A stretch of DNA of 64,000 nt from a bacterium (GCA_030431455.1 JAUIJE010000004.1:186001-250000); one strand, 5' to 3'; positions 53,086 through 61,956 are shown, counted from the first letter of the stretch. The notes: generated by a model from the sequence alone, not told the origin. Made by a program: numbers and translations.

Positions 53086-53498
53086 TCGACGAGCGTGTCC
53101 GGCTTGACCTCGGCCACGCCGTCCATGTGTTGGAGCGAGCCGACGTTGCCGGAGGGGAGCTCGACGGTGACCGCGTTGGTCATCCACCAGCGTTCGACCA
53201 CTTTGCCCTCGAGCTCCTTGAGCCCCTTCTCGAACCCCTTGTGGCGGGTCTGGGCGTCGGCCCGGAGCTTGGCCTCGGCGGCGGCGAGGCCTTTGCCGGT
53301 GGCCTGGGCTTTTTTGTAGTCGGTGAGGTCGGGGGCATCGCCTTCGAAAAGCACCACCCAACGTTCGGTCCCGGGGCTCGAGCCTTTGATCGCCTCGCCC
53401 GCGTCGTCGCTGCAGGCGACGCCGAGCTGGGTCAGCACGCCCACAAGGGCGAACACACACACGGCGCGCAGGAGGTCTCGGAACAACACTGGGGGCAT
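53082..53498 (-). CDS. Lipoprotein with stand-alone inhibitor-I9-like domain
   Basis: 138 residues. I chose the ATG that gives a 29-residue lipoprotein signal with lipobox LGVAC; its ribosome-binding site is weak, and a GTG 12 codons upstream is possible. The mature region resembles the peptidase-inhibitor I9 / subtilisin propeptide fold: RWVVLFEGDAPDL, a helix RHKGFEKGLKELEGK, then WWMTNAVTVELPSGNVGSLQ and the end MDGVAEVKPDTLVE. Such domains normally form the N-terminal part of subtilisin-like proteases as chaperone-inhibitors. No protease domain follows here, so this is either a free inhibitor or a decoy. Confidence 0.75.
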   Translation of the reverse strand: MPPVLFRDLLRAVCVFALVGVLTQLGVACSDDAGEAIKGSSPGTERWVVLFEGDAPDLTDYKKAQATGKGLAAAEAKLRADAQTRHKGFEKGLKELEGKVVERWWMTNAVTVELPSGNVGSLQHMDGVAEVKPDTLVE

Positions 53499-53524
53499 CC
53501 TAAACGGTTTTGACGTCGAATGGG

Positions 53525-53968
53525 TCAACGGCACCCGGTCCAGGTCTTGTATTTGTCAGCCGGGCCCGGGCCCGCGAACACCTGGATCGCGGACAGCGCG
53601 GTGTCGTCGCCGTCGAAGTGCACCTCGGCCCCCGCGGGCATAAACACGGTGCTGCCGGGGCCGATTTTGTGGGCTTTGCCATCGATGGTCAGGGTGCCGC
53701 CGCCGGCGAGCACGTGGATGTACTCCTCGGTGGGGTCGCGGTGTTTGGGCACTTTGCCGCCCGGGTTCATTTCGAGGCGGGCGAGGAAGGCGTTGTTGCC
53801 GCGGGCGAGCTCGGTGACGCGGGCTTTGCCGCTGGGGGCGACCTGGGTGCACAGGTCATCGGGGCCGCGCACGCTGGCGGCGGGGCCCTTGGCTTTGGCG
53901 TAGCCCACGGACACCGCGCCCACGAAGCTCGCGCCGATGATGAGGCCGATGGCGAACGATCGGTTCAT
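53525..53968 (-). CDS. Exported or membrane-anchored cupin-domain protein
   Basis: 147 residues with an N-terminal signal or anchor (SFAIGLIIGASFVGAVSVGY). The cupin barrel carries the metal-binding motif 1, KHRDPTEEYIHVLAGGGTLT, and motif 2, GPGSTVFMPAGAEVHFDG; one or two of the His/Glu ligands (His in KHRD, Glu-Glu, His in EVHF) are in place. The C-terminal part ends KTWTGCR. Substrate unknown; exported cupins often act in redox or sugar binding. It lies 32 nt after the HExxH lipoprotein gene and 26 nt before the I9-like gene. Confidence 0.9.
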   Translation of the reverse strand: MNRSFAIGLIIGASFVGAVSVGYAKAKGPAASVRGPDDLCTQVAPSGKARVTELARGNNAFLARLEMNPGGKVPKHRDPTEEYIHVLAGGGTLTIDGKAHKIGPGSTVFMPAGAEVHFDGDDTALSAIQVFAGPGPADKYKTWTGCR

Positions 53969-54000
53969 GTCTTGTCCTCCACGACCGCGTGTAACGCGAT

Positions 54001-55500
54001 TCAGGGCGCGGGCGAAGGGCCGAACGACGGAGGGGATGTGATCGCGTCACGCAGCGCGCGCCCGGCGTCGGAGAAGCGCAGGTCGTCCCCGTCGGGGACG
54101 AGGCCGAGGGCGGTGTAGGCGGCGCGCAGGTCGGGGGGAGCGGTGTCCTCCCCGAGGGCGCGGGCGAGGTCGGTGAGCCGGGTGCCGCCGAGCTGTTGGT
54201 CGACGGCGCGGGTGAGGTCGGTGACGCTGTAGCCTCGGTCTTCGTCGAGGCAGCAGTCGCCGATGATGCGCACGACCTCGTCGACCGAGCCCGGCGGGTT
54301 GGCGGTGCGCAGGGCGACGTCGGCGAGCAGGAAGTAGGCGGTGCCGCCCCAGTAGACCCGCATGTAGTTTCGTTCGCGGCGCATGCGGCGGGCGTTCTCG
54401 TCGAGGCTGAGCCCGTTGGCGGCGTCGGCCCCGCGCACGAATCCCTCGTGCAGGTTGCGCCAGGCCTCGTTCGCGGGGATGCGGCCGGCCCGGGCCCGGA
54501 GGATGTTCTGGTAGTAGGTGGCCAGCCCCTCGGAGAACCAAATGTGGCGCGGGGGCATGTAGGGCAAGAACATGTGACTGAGTTCGTGGGTGGGGACCCA
54601 CTCGTCGGCGAGGGTCCGGGCGGACGCGCCGGCGGCGACGATGAGGTGGGCCCCGGGGCTGCCCCCGCGCACCACCCGGCCGAAGAGCACGCCGGTGGTG
54701 AAGAACGTCGGCTCCAGTGTCATTTGGGCGCGGCGCCGGGGGAAGTGCCCGGTGGCCATGGTGAGGGTACGGCCCAATTCCGCCGCGAACACCTCGGCCA
54801 CCGCGAGGGAGGGGCCGCGCTCGGGATCGAGCACCGCGACCTCGAGGATGCGGTCCCGCACCGGCACCGCGGCCTTGCGCAGCGGACCGAACGCCACCCG
54901 CGACAGCCAGAAGAACGCGCTGCGGGTGAGCACGTAGCGCCCTTGGTCGTCGAGGGGGAACGGCGCGGAATGGGTGAGGCCAGAGGGGGTGTCGATCACC
55001 AAGCGGGCATCGAGGTCGTCGGGGAAATCCGCGGGGCGGTACAGCCAGAGGTCGGGGCAGGTCACGAGGGTGGGGCCGGTCCACTCCGCGGCCCGGGGGC
55101 TGTTTTCGGTGTCGGCGGCCTCGTCGAGGTCGATGGCGAACACCAGACACCCCGCGACGTCGGCGGGCACGGTGACGCCGTTTTCGGCACGACCGAGCGG
55201 CGCTTCAGCCGGGCCCGCGGCGCGGGCCTCGAGCAGGTAGGGGTGCAGCTCGTCTTCGCCCGCCCGCCAGCGGCCGGGGGGAATGGCCTGCGGGCACGCG
55301 GCCAACGTGGCGGTGTGGAGGTCTCGGGCCACGGTGAGGTGGTAGTCGATGCGGGGCCGCGGCGGGGGGGCGTGGGGCGGGGCCGGTGGCGCGGTCACCG
55401 CCGCGGGCGGGGGCGGGGGCGGGGCGGGGGTGGAGCAGCTGCCCAGGGCGGCGAGGGTGCCGGCGACGAGGAGGACGAGGCCCGCGCCGCGCAATGTCAT
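54001..55500 (-). CDS. HExxH metallopeptidase-like lipoprotein (M61-like)
   Basis: 499 residues; ATG overlaps the Psd stop (ATGA). Lipobox LGSCS (Cys22), then a Pro-rich tether. The N-terminal mature half is beta-rich (YHLTVARDLHTATLAAC, VPADVAGCLVFAIDLDEA), as in the M61/gluzincin N-terminal domain. The catalytic region is THELSHMFLP (HELSH, 305-309) and the third ligand is Glu324 of WFSEGLATYY, so the zinc triad H-H-E is intact. The C-terminal part is helical. M61 enzymes are aminopeptidases; this one would be anchored to a membrane and act in the envelope. It is co-translated with a phospholipid enzyme. Confidence 0.88.
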   Translation of the reverse strand: MTLRGAGLVLLVAGTLAALGSCSTPAPPPPPPAAVTAPPAPPHAPPPRPRIDYHLTVARDLHTATLAACPQAIPPGRWRAGEDELHPYLLEARAAGPAEAPLGRAENGVTVPADVAGCLVFAIDLDEAADTENSPRAAEWTGPTLVTCPDLWLYRPADFPDDLDARLVIDTPSGLTHSAPFPLDDQGRYVLTRSAFFWLSRVAFGPLRKAAVPVRDRILEVAVLDPERGPSLAVAEVFAAELGRTLTMATGHFPRRRAQMTLEPTFFTTGVLFGRVVRGGSPGAHLIVAAGASARTLADEWVPTHELSHMFLPYMPPRHIWFSEGLATYYQNILRARAGRIPANEAWRNLHEGFVRGADAANGLSLDENARRMRRERNYMRVYWGGTAYFLLADVALRTANPPGSVDEVVRIIGDCCLDEDRGYSVTDLTRAVDQQLGGTRLTDLARALGEDTAPPDLRAAYTALGLVPDGDDLRFSDAGRALRDAITSPPSFGPSPAP

Positions 55501-56375
55501 TGGGCCGCGGGGGTGGTGCCGATGCGGGTGCCGAGGCGCAGGGGGGTGCCGGCGGGCTTGATGTCGAGCTCGACGAGGCCAGGTTCGGCCACGAGCACCA
55601 AGGTCGAGCCGAACATGAAGCGGCCCCACTCCGCGCCCTTGGCGAAGGGCACCGGGGGCGTGTGCACGTGCTCGACCGGGGCGCGTTGGCCCTCGTTGGT
55701 GGTGAGGTCGTCGTAGGTGGTGAGCACCTTGCCGACCATGGTCGCGCCCACCGCGACCATGGCGATGCGCTTGGCGGTGTCGCCGTCGCCCACGCGGCCG
55801 ATGGCCACGATGCGTTCGTTGAGGGCGAACAGGCCTTTGACCCCGTGCACGCCGGCTTGGTTGACCGGCCAGAGGGCGCCGGGGATGTAGCGGGTGCGTT
55901 CGATGACGAGGTCACAGGGCACGTGGAAGCGGTGGTAGTCCTTGGGGCTGAGGTACAGCGTGGCGAAGGTGCCGCCGTGGTAGCGCCCGCGGTCACCGGC
56001 GGGGTCGTCGAGCAGCTTTTGCACCGAGTAGGGGATGCCCTTGACCTGGATCGCGACGTCGTCGTCGACGGCGCCGCACGAGCCCCAGGCCCCGTCACAC
56101 GGGGACACGAACGCGTCGGGGGCGGGATCGACCGGCCTTGCCCCGTCGACCAGCTCGCGCACGAAGAACTCTTGGATGTTGCCAAAGGTGGACAGCGGGG
56201 CTTTGACCTCCGCGAAGTTCACGCCAAAGATCTTGCCAAACATCCAGACGTTGAGCTTCATCAGCGGCTGCGGCCAACGGATGGCGGCGATGACGCCGGC
56301 GATGCGCGACATGAGGTTCTTGGGGAGCACCCGCAAGAACAGGATGATGGAAAATCCGAGAGGCGATTGGGCCAT
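55497..56375 (-). CDS. psd: Phosphatidylserine decarboxylase
   Basis: 292 residues. Converts phosphatidylserine to phosphatidylethanolamine at the inner membrane using a pyruvoyl group made by self-cleavage. The cleavage site is FGST (Gly256-Ser257-Thr258; canonical LGST), and the catalytic residues are in SPCDGAW (Asp94) and KDYHRFHVPCD (His148). The N-terminus (RVLPKNLMSRIAGVIA, then FVREL) carries the membrane-association and conserved family elements. It is followed with a 4-nt overlap by the HExxH lipoprotein. Length is normal, and all processing residues are present, so it should be active. Confidence 0.95.
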   Translation of the reverse strand: MAQSPLGFSIILFLRVLPKNLMSRIAGVIAAIRWPQPLMKLNVWMFGKIFGVNFAEVKAPLSTFGNIQEFFVRELVDGARPVDPAPDAFVSPCDGAWGSCGAVDDDVAIQVKGIPYSVQKLLDDPAGDRGRYHGGTFATLYLSPKDYHRFHVPCDLVIERTRYIPGALWPVNQAGVHGVKGLFALNERIVAIGRVGDGDTAKRIAMVAVGATMVGKVLTTYDDLTTNEGQRAPVEHVHTPPVPFAKGAEWGRFMFGSTLVLVAEPGLVELDIKPAGTPLRLGTRIGTTPAAQ

Positions 56376-56398
56376 GAATGTGGTCCTGGTCGTCGGGG

Positions 56399-56659
56399 CT
56401 ACTTGGGCAGCTTGTCTTTAAGCCGTTCGACCCGCTTTTTGTAGTCCTCGGGCGCGCAATAGGGGCAGGGGACAAAATCGTAGTCGCGGCCCATGCGGAC
56501 CTCGATGTTGGGCTTGAAGCCGGTGCCGGCGCAGGACGCGCAGTCCTCGTCCTGGGGGCAATAGCCGTAGACGATGGGCCGGTAGCCGTCGACCTGGATT
56601 TGGCGGTTGCGCTTGTGGGTGGGGCGGGTCTGCCAGGGACATTGCGCCACCCGCTTCAC
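56399..56659 (-). CDS. Small Cys-rich protein downstream of a helicase gene
   Basis: 86 residues, GTG start with a GTGA overlap with the helicase stop. Cys pattern: CPWQ, YCPQDEDCASCAGTGF and VPCPYCAP, consistent with a zinc or iron site like the CxxCxGxG type of DnaJ-like zinc fingers. The C-terminus is a basic helix (YKKRVERLKDKLPK). Not recognised as a named family. Coupling to a UvrD-type helicase suggests a DNA-related helper, unproven. Confidence 0.82.
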   Translation of the reverse strand: MKRVAQCPWQTRPTHKRNRQIQVDGYRPIVYGYCPQDEDCASCAGTGFKPNIEVRMGRDYDFVPCPYCAPEDYKKRVERLKDKLPK

Positions 56660-58779
56660 GGCAGGTCCTCGTCGTCGCCCGGCCCGAACAGGGGCAGGGT
56701 CTCGCCGGGGCCGAGCTCGTCGAGTTCGGCCAGGAGGGGGTCCACCTCCTGGATTTGCCACACCTCGTACAGGCCAAAGGTCTGGCCGTCCTCTTCTTCG
56801 GGGGGCGGCAGCTCGTCGACAAAACGGGACCGGCGCAGCAGCGTCTGGCTCAGGTCCCGCGTGCGGTGCACCTGGGGATAGGTCAAAAACAGCTCGTCTT
56901 TGGCCCGGGTCACGGCCACGTAGAACAGCCTGCGCTCTTCTTCGTCGCCGTCCACGTCGCGCAGGGCGAGGTCGGAGGGGAACCGCCCGTCGGTGAGCCA
57001 GGGCAAAAACACCCGGCTCCATTCGAGGCCCTTGGCCTGGTGCACGCTCGAGAGCGTGACCTTCTCGTCGGGGTCGTCCGCGCCCTCGACGTCCTCGGCC
57101 GCGAAGTTCTGCAGCAGGGAGATCTCGCTCAAGAACTCCTCGAGGGTGCCGAAGGTGCCGGCGTAGTCCGCGAGCTGTTCGATGTCGTCGATGCGGTCTT
57201 TGTCGTTCTTGAAATGTTGCTTCAGGTAGCCGCGGTAGCCGCCCCCCGCGGGGGGATCATCGAGCACCAGCCGCACCATGTCGCCGGGGGCGCGCTGCAT
57301 CGACGGCTGCTTGAGGGCAAACATGAGCCGAACGAACGTCTCGACCCCGCGCTTGGCCCGCTTGCCTGCGCCGTCGGTGAGGGCCGCCAACAATGTCTGT
57401 GGATTCTGGTGGTCACCGACGATCATCGCGTCGGTCATGGCCCGGAACACTTGGTCGCAGGTGGCGTTGCCGATGCCTTCTTGGAGCTTGATCGCCCGGC
57501 GAAAGGACAGCTCGTCCTCGGGGTTGAACACCGCCTTGAGCACGGCCACGATGTCCTTGATGTGGGCTTGCTCGAAAAAGCGCAGGCCCGAGCGCACGAT
57601 GAAGGGAATGCCGCGCTTTTGGAACTCCACCTGGATTTCCATCGAGTGGCTGTGGGCCCGGTACAGCACCGCGACCTCCGAGAGCGGCACGCCCTCGTCG
57701 CGCAGCTCCAGGGTGCGCTGGGCCACGAACTCGGCCTGCATCTCCACGTCGCGGCAGGGCACCACCGCCGGCAATGCCCCTGCAGGCCGGTGGGTGCGGA
57801 GCCGCTTGTTGAACCCTACGCGGCTCTTGGCCAGCGAAGCGTTGGCCAGCTCGAGGATCTCCGGGGTGGATCGGTAGTTGAGGGTGAGGGGCAGGATCTC
57901 GGCGTCGGGGTAGCGCGCCTTGAACTCCAGCATGTTCTTTACTTCCGCGCCGCGAAAGCCATAGATGCACTGCGCGTCGTCGCCCACCACGGTGACGTTC
58001 TGGTGATGGCCCGCGAGCAGGTCGACGAGGGTGCCCTGCAGCTTGTTGGTGTCCTGGTACTCGTCGACGAACACCGCTTGGGCGTTGGTCTGGATGTGCT
58101 TGGCGATCTGCGGAATCTCCTCGAGGAGCACCCGGAGATTCATGAGCAGGTCATCGAAGTCCATGAGGTTCATCGCGACTTTGCGCTCGATGTAGGCGCG
58201 GCAGGCAGCGGCGATGTTGTCCGCCTGCTGAAAAAACCGCGGGGCGCGTTTGACCACGACCTCGCGCACCGGGGTCTCGGTGTTGACCGCCATCGAGGCG
58301 AGGTCGACGAGCAGGTCGGGCTTGGGGAAGCGGCCCTTCTTGATCTGGATGTCCGCGTCCACGATCGCCGCGCCCATGACCTCCCGGCAGTCGTCGCGGT
58401 CGAGGATGGTGAAGTTGCTCTTGTAGCCGATGGCCTCGGCGTGTTTGCGCAACAGCACGTTGGCCACGTGGTGGAAGGTGCCCCCGAGGATGCGGGAGGC
58501 GTGGCCCCCGACGAGCTCCTCGCAGCGCTCGATCATTTGGGCCGCGGCCCGGTTGGTGAACGTCAGCAACACGATGCCCGCGGGATCGATCCCGTCGTCG
58601 ATCATCTTGGCCACGCGGTAGGTCAGGGTCCGGGTCTTGCCGGTGCCGGCCCCGGCCAACACCAGCAACGGGCCCTTTTTCGCGGCCACGATGCGTCGCT
58701 GCTCGTCGTTGAGGTGGTCTTGGTACCGGATCTGGAGCCGGCTCTTGGGCCGCGTTTTCAGCTGGTAGGTGCGCGCCAT
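56656..58779 (-). CDS. UvrD/Rep/PcrA-type superfamily 1 DNA helicase
   Basis: 707 residues, typical of Rep/PcrA/UvrD 3'-5' helicases that work in replication restart and repair. Motifs: LNDEQRRIVAA (Q motif), Walker A LAGAGTGKTRT (residues ~41-51), Ia LLTFTNRAAAQMIER, Walker B AVFVDEYQDTN, III VVGDDAQCIYGFRG, IV LTLNYRSTPEI, V LSSVHQAKGLEWSRVFLP and VI FYVAVTRAKDELFL. All residues for ATPase activity are present. The last ~60 residues are acidic (PPPEEEDGQTFGL). No AddAB-type nuclease domain. Cannot be split between Rep and UvrD from motifs only. Confidence 0.95.
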   Translation of the reverse strand: MARTYQLKTRPKSRLQIRYQDHLNDEQRRIVAAKKGPLLVLAGAGTGKTRTLTYRVAKMIDDGIDPAGIVLLTFTNRAAAQMIERCEELVGGHASRILGGTFHHVANVLLRKHAEAIGYKSNFTILDRDDCREVMGAAIVDADIQIKKGRFPKPDLLVDLASMAVNTETPVREVVVKRAPRFFQQADNIAAACRAYIERKVAMNLMDFDDLLMNLRVLLEEIPQIAKHIQTNAQAVFVDEYQDTNKLQGTLVDLLAGHHQNVTVVGDDAQCIYGFRGAEVKNMLEFKARYPDAEILPLTLNYRSTPEILELANASLAKSRVGFNKRLRTHRPAGALPAVVPCRDVEMQAEFVAQRTLELRDEGVPLSEVAVLYRAHSHSMEIQVEFQKRGIPFIVRSGLRFFEQAHIKDIVAVLKAVFNPEDELSFRRAIKLQEGIGNATCDQVFRAMTDAMIVGDHQNPQTLLAALTDGAGKRAKRGVETFVRLMFALKQPSMQRAPGDMVRLVLDDPPAGGGYRGYLKQHFKNDKDRIDDIEQLADYAGTFGTLEEFLSEISLLQNFAAEDVEGADDPDEKVTLSSVHQAKGLEWSRVFLPWLTDGRFPSDLALRDVDGDEEERRLFYVAVTRAKDELFLTYPQVHRTRDLSQTLLRRSRFVDELPPPEEEDGQTFGLYEVWQIQEVDPLLAELDELGPGETLPLFGPGDDEDLP

Positions 58780-58859
58780 GGGGCGAGGTTGTACCGCCCT
58801 GAACAGATTTTCAGAAGCAAGAACCGAACGGCGGCCCGCGCGCCTGCTAAACCCCGCGC

Positions 58860-59507
58860 ATGGGGCGGGGACGCAAACGACGACAACGGGGGGCCGGGCG
58901 CCACGGCCGGCGCTTCACCGTGGACGTGCGGGTGCTCGACCTCGAGGTCGCCAAAGGCCACGACGGTCTTTTGCGCGGCCCGCCGGACCCCGCGATCTGT
59001 CTCGGCCTGTTCGCGGTGCACGAGCGGCGGGCCACGCCGTTGGGGCGCGCGGTGGTGCGGGTCCGGTTGACGACCAAGACCGGGCCCGAGCGGGCCAGCG
59101 TCGACGGGGAGCCCCCGGTGCGCACCAAGTTCACGTTCCCCACCGGGTCATCGGTGGTGGTGGTGATGGTCGCCCTCGAAGAGGACAGCGGCCACGCGGT
59201 GCGGGATGTGTTCGCGGCCCTGGGCGACGTGGAGGACCTGTGTCTGTGGCGTCCGGATCGGGATGTGATGCCACTGCATGTCAACACCCTCGACGACGTC
59301 GTGGCCCCCGCCGGCGCAGCGGTGGGGGTGGACGTGGCCCACACCGCCGACGGACGCGGGGCGTTTGTGGGGGACAAGTGGGTCGGCGCGGGGGTGGTGC
59401 GCCTGCCGGTGCAGGACGGGCGCTTCGAGCGCACGGTGCGCTTCGCGGTCACCGCCCCGGACGGCAAAAACGAATGGACGGTGGGGGTCGGGGTCCGCTG
59501 GCGCTGA
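58860..59507 (+). CDS. Hypothetical protein with basic N-terminus
   Basis: 215-residue soluble protein that I do not recognise. It begins with 18 residues rich in Arg/Lys (RGRKRRQRGAGRHGRR), then two beta-rich halves: FTVDVRVLDLEVAKGHDGLL to VVVVMVALEEDSG, and VNTLDDVVAPAGAAVGVDVA to VTAPDGKNEWTVGVGVRWR. The pattern could be a beta-sandwich. TGC-TAAACC ends six bases before the ATG (extended -10 type) and there is no Shine-Dalgarno, so it is a leaderless candidate. It lies divergent from the helicase gene. Confidence 0.72.
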   Translation: MGRGRKRRQRGAGRHGRRFTVDVRVLDLEVAKGHDGLLRGPPDPAICLGLFAVHERRATPLGRAVVRVRLTTKTGPERASVDGEPPVRTKFTFPTGSSVVVVMVALEEDSGHAVRDVFAALGDVEDLCLWRPDRDVMPLHVNTLDDVVAPAGAAVGVDVAHTADGRGAFVGDKWVGAGVVRLPVQDGRFERTVRFAVTAPDGKNEWTVGVGVRWR

Positions 59508-59514
59508 GCCCCCC

Positions 59515-59543
59515 TTTTGCGTGAGGCGGCGACGGGCTAGACG
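59515..59543 (+). promoter_or_regulatory. Promoter-like pair directly before a lipoprotein ATG
   Basis: TTTTGC and TAGACG with a 17-bp spacer; the -10-like box begins 12 nt before the ATG at 59550, so transcription would start at or next to the first codon. No ribosome-binding site is visible. The -35 match is weak. Confidence 0.35.
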
Positions 59544-59549
59544 AGACCG

Positions 59550-60503
59550 ATGACGGTTCGACCCCTTTCGCCCACCATCGTGTCCCCTTGGCTGCGGGCC
59601 ACGCCGCCAACCCTGTACAGCGGGACCGCGTTGGCCCTGCTCGCGCTCGCCCTCAGCGCGTGTCCGGCCGACGACGACCCACCGGTGAACAACGACGGGT
59701 GTGACGGGGCGTGGTACGTCGATTTTCTCGGCGACACCGAGCCCTTCGCCGGCGACCTGGGGTGTTTTGATGGCAGCATCGCCAACACGCCCCCCGCGGC
59801 CGAACACCAGGTCAACGTGGGGCTCGACGGCACCTGCGTCGACCACCAGAGCTCCGACGGCGCGCCGGACATCGACGTCGAGGTGTATTTCAACAACGAT
59901 CACACCGGGACCCCGGACCTGACGTTCGGGTGCGACGGCGCGGGCATGGCCCCCGCGGGCAACGACGTGCCCGCCTGCCAACCCATCAGCTACACCACCA
60001 CCCGCGACGGCAACGACCCGGCGCGGCCGACGCTGGTGCAACACAAGGTGTGGGACGTGGCCGACGATCCCCTGCAGTATGATTTTCGCTCGGTGGCGGT
60101 CTCGACCACCAACCTCATCACCTCGCCGCTGTTCTATGGGGTGGAGATCGAAGAGGGCAAAGGCATGCTCTTCGGCAAGGCCATCGGGTGCAATTTCGAG
60201 GCGTTGGTGAACGCCCAGATCGTGATCCGCGACGACGAATGCCGCGTCGATCCGGACATGCTGGTCGGCTACACCACCAACGAGCTGCCCGACGTGTTCG
60301 CCCGGGCCACCACCGAGGATGGGTTCTATTTCGGCATCAACGTGCCCGCGGGCTCGTGGACGGTGGAGATGTACCGGCAAATCGACGACGGGTTCGAATT
60401 CCTGGGATCGACCCCGGCCACGGTGGAGCCCGACGGGGTGACCCTCGTCGACGTGTTCATCGGGCGCACCGACGGACAAGTGATCCCCGAAGCCTGCCAG
60501 TAG
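59550..60503 (+). CDS. Secreted lipoprotein of unknown function
   Basis: 317 residues. Signal with lipobox LSAC (Cys38) after a polar N-terminus, followed by an Asp/Pro tether (PADDDPPVNN). Mature part: several Cys and beta strands (WYVDFLGDTEPFAGDLGCFD, DIDVEVYFNNDHTG). The C-terminal third resembles a carboxypeptidase-regulatory-like (Ig-like) domain: GYTTNELPDVFARATTEDGF, FYFGINVPAGSWTVEMYRQI, VTLVDVFIGRTDG. No catalytic motif. Probably a surface or periplasmic binding protein; leaderless start suspected. Confidence 0.82.
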   Translation: MTVRPLSPTIVSPWLRATPPTLYSGTALALLALALSACPADDDPPVNNDGCDGAWYVDFLGDTEPFAGDLGCFDGSIANTPPAAEHQVNVGLDGTCVDHQSSDGAPDIDVEVYFNNDHTGTPDLTFGCDGAGMAPAGNDVPACQPISYTTTRDGNDPARPTLVQHKVWDVADDPLQYDFRSVAVSTTNLITSPLFYGVEIEEGKGMLFGKAIGCNFEALVNAQIVIRDDECRVDPDMLVGYTTNELPDVFARATTEDGFYFGINVPAGSWTVEMYRQIDDGFEFLGSTPATVEPDGVTLVDVFIGRTDGQVIPEACQ

Positions 60504-60547
60504 CGCACCGCGGCAGAGAGAAAACCGCGCCCGGCCGCGTTCCACGC

Positions 60548-60575
60548 TTGCGCGTGAAGGCTCGGCGCCTATGCT
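60548..60575 (+). promoter_or_regulatory. Candidate promoter of the OPA-family transporter
   Basis: TTGCGC, 16 bp, TATGCT (4 of 6 to TATAAT). The -10 box ends 9 nt before the ATG at 60585, and no ribosome-binding site is visible, so the mRNA may be leaderless or nearly so. Confidence 0.45.
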
Positions 60576-60584
60576 CGCCGCTCC

Positions 60585-61931
60585 ATGAACGCCCTGGTGC
60601 GCTTTTTTGCCCCCCGGCCGGCCGCGTCGCCGTTGACCGACCCCGATGAAGTGGACCGCGTCTACCGCCGGTTCCGCTGGTCGGTGATCATCACCCTCAC
60701 GCTCACCTACGGCATGGCCTACACCTGTCGCCTGGGGCTGAGCGTGGTGAAAAAGCCGCTCATCGACCAGGGCGTGTTCACCGCCCTCGAGCTTGGCGTC
60801 ATCGGCGCGGCGTACAAGTGGAGCTACGGCGCGGGCAAGCTGTTCAACGGGTTCATCGCCGACCGGGTGAACATCAAGGCGTTCATCCCCGCGGGCCTCG
60901 CGGTGTCCGCCCTGCTCAACCTGGTGATGGGCAATAACATTCTGTTCGCGCTGGGGGTGGTGGTGTGGGCCCTCAACGGGTGGTTTCAAGGGTTCGGCGC
61001 GCCGGCGTCGGCGGTGTCGATCACCCAGTGGTTCTCTCGACGAGAGCGCGGCACTGCCTACGGCATCTGGTCCGCGGCCCACGCCATCGGGGAGGGGCTG
61101 ACCTTCTCGGTGACGGCCTGGCTGGTGGCCCACACCGTGTGGAACTCCGCGTTCGTGGTGCCGGGGGTGGCCTGCTTCGTGGTCGCGGTGCTCGCCTACC
61201 GCGGGTTGAAGGATCGGCCCGCCGCCTATGGTCTGCCCTTGGTCAACGACTACAAAGGCGAGAGCGTCAGCGTCGACACCCAGGCGGTCTCGGCCCCGCA
61301 GTTCAAAGATCAGTTGTCGATCCTCAAGCTCCCGGCGGTGTGGATCATCTGCTTGTCGTCGGCCGCGATGTACGTGACCCGGTACGCGATCAACGACTGG
61401 GGCGTGCTGTACCTCCAAGAGGAACACGGGTTCTCGACGGTGAAGGCGGGCACGTTCATCGCGATCAACACCGTGGCGGGCATCTTTGGCTCCGGGGTGT
61501 ACGGCTGGATCTCGGACCGCTTCTTCGATGCCCGCCGCCCTCCTGTGACATTGGTGTTTGGCCTGTGCGAAATCGTCGGCCTGTGGCTCATCTTCTCGGA
61601 CCTGGGCAAGGACCCGGTGTGGCTTGGGCTCGGTTACGCCATCTACGGATTCACCCTCTCCGGCATCCTCGCGGTCTTGGGCGGGCTGTTCGCCGTCGAC
61701 CTGTCGCCCAAAAACGCCGCGGGCACGGCCATGGGGGTGGTGGGCATCTTCTCGTACGTCGGCGCGGGCCTGCAGGACGTGGTCTCGGGCTACCTCATCG
61801 AGGCCCACTCCACGCTGGTGGACGGCGTGCGGGTCTACGACTTCACCGTGCCGGTGGCGTTCTGGGTGGGGGCCTCGGTGCTGTCCATGGTCCTGGCCGC
61901 GACTTTGTGGAACGCGCGCGCCCCCGATTGA
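60585..61931 (+). CDS. Organophosphate:phosphate antiporter-family (GlpT/UhpC-like) MFS transporter
   Basis: 448 residues with about 12 hydrophobic helices. Sequence features of the OPA branch of the MFS (glycerol-3-phosphate, hexose-phosphate): YGMAYTCRLGLSVVKKPLID in helix 1, GVIGAAYKWSYGAGKLFNGF with GKLFNGFIADRVN in the first cytoplasmic loop, and GWFQGFGAPASAVSITQWFS. The substrate is probably a phosphorylated sugar, polyol or glycerol-3-phosphate, exchanged for phosphate; it cannot be fixed by eye. Downstream are an IolG-like dehydrogenase, a HAD phosphatase and an inositol-monophosphatase-family gene, which suggests an inositol- or sugar-phosphate uptake and use module. Confidence 0.9.
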   Translation: MNALVRFFAPRPAASPLTDPDEVDRVYRRFRWSVIITLTLTYGMAYTCRLGLSVVKKPLIDQGVFTALELGVIGAAYKWSYGAGKLFNGFIADRVNIKAFIPAGLAVSALLNLVMGNNILFALGVVVWALNGWFQGFGAPASAVSITQWFSRRERGTAYGIWSAAHAIGEGLTFSVTAWLVAHTVWNSAFVVPGVACFVVAVLAYRGLKDRPAAYGLPLVNDYKGESVSVDTQAVSAPQFKDQLSILKLPAVWIICLSSAAMYVTRYAINDWGVLYLQEEHGFSTVKAGTFIAINTVAGIFGSGVYGWISDRFFDARRPPVTLVFGLCEIVGLWLIFSDLGKDPVWLGLGYAIYGFTLSGILAVLGGLFAVDLSPKNAAGTAMGVVGIFSYVGAGLQDVVSGYLIEAHSTLVDGVRVYDFTVPVAFWVGASVLSMVLAATLWNARAPD

Positions 61932-61956
61932 ACGCGGTTCGGTGCGGGCGTAGACC
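61928..61956 (+). promoter_or_regulatory. Candidate leaderless promoter of the IolG-like gene
   Basis: TTGAAC - 17 bp - TAGACC; the -10 box begins 12 nt before the ATG at 61963 and there is no Shine-Dalgarno. Its -35 overlaps the stop of the transporter gene. Confidence 0.45.
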
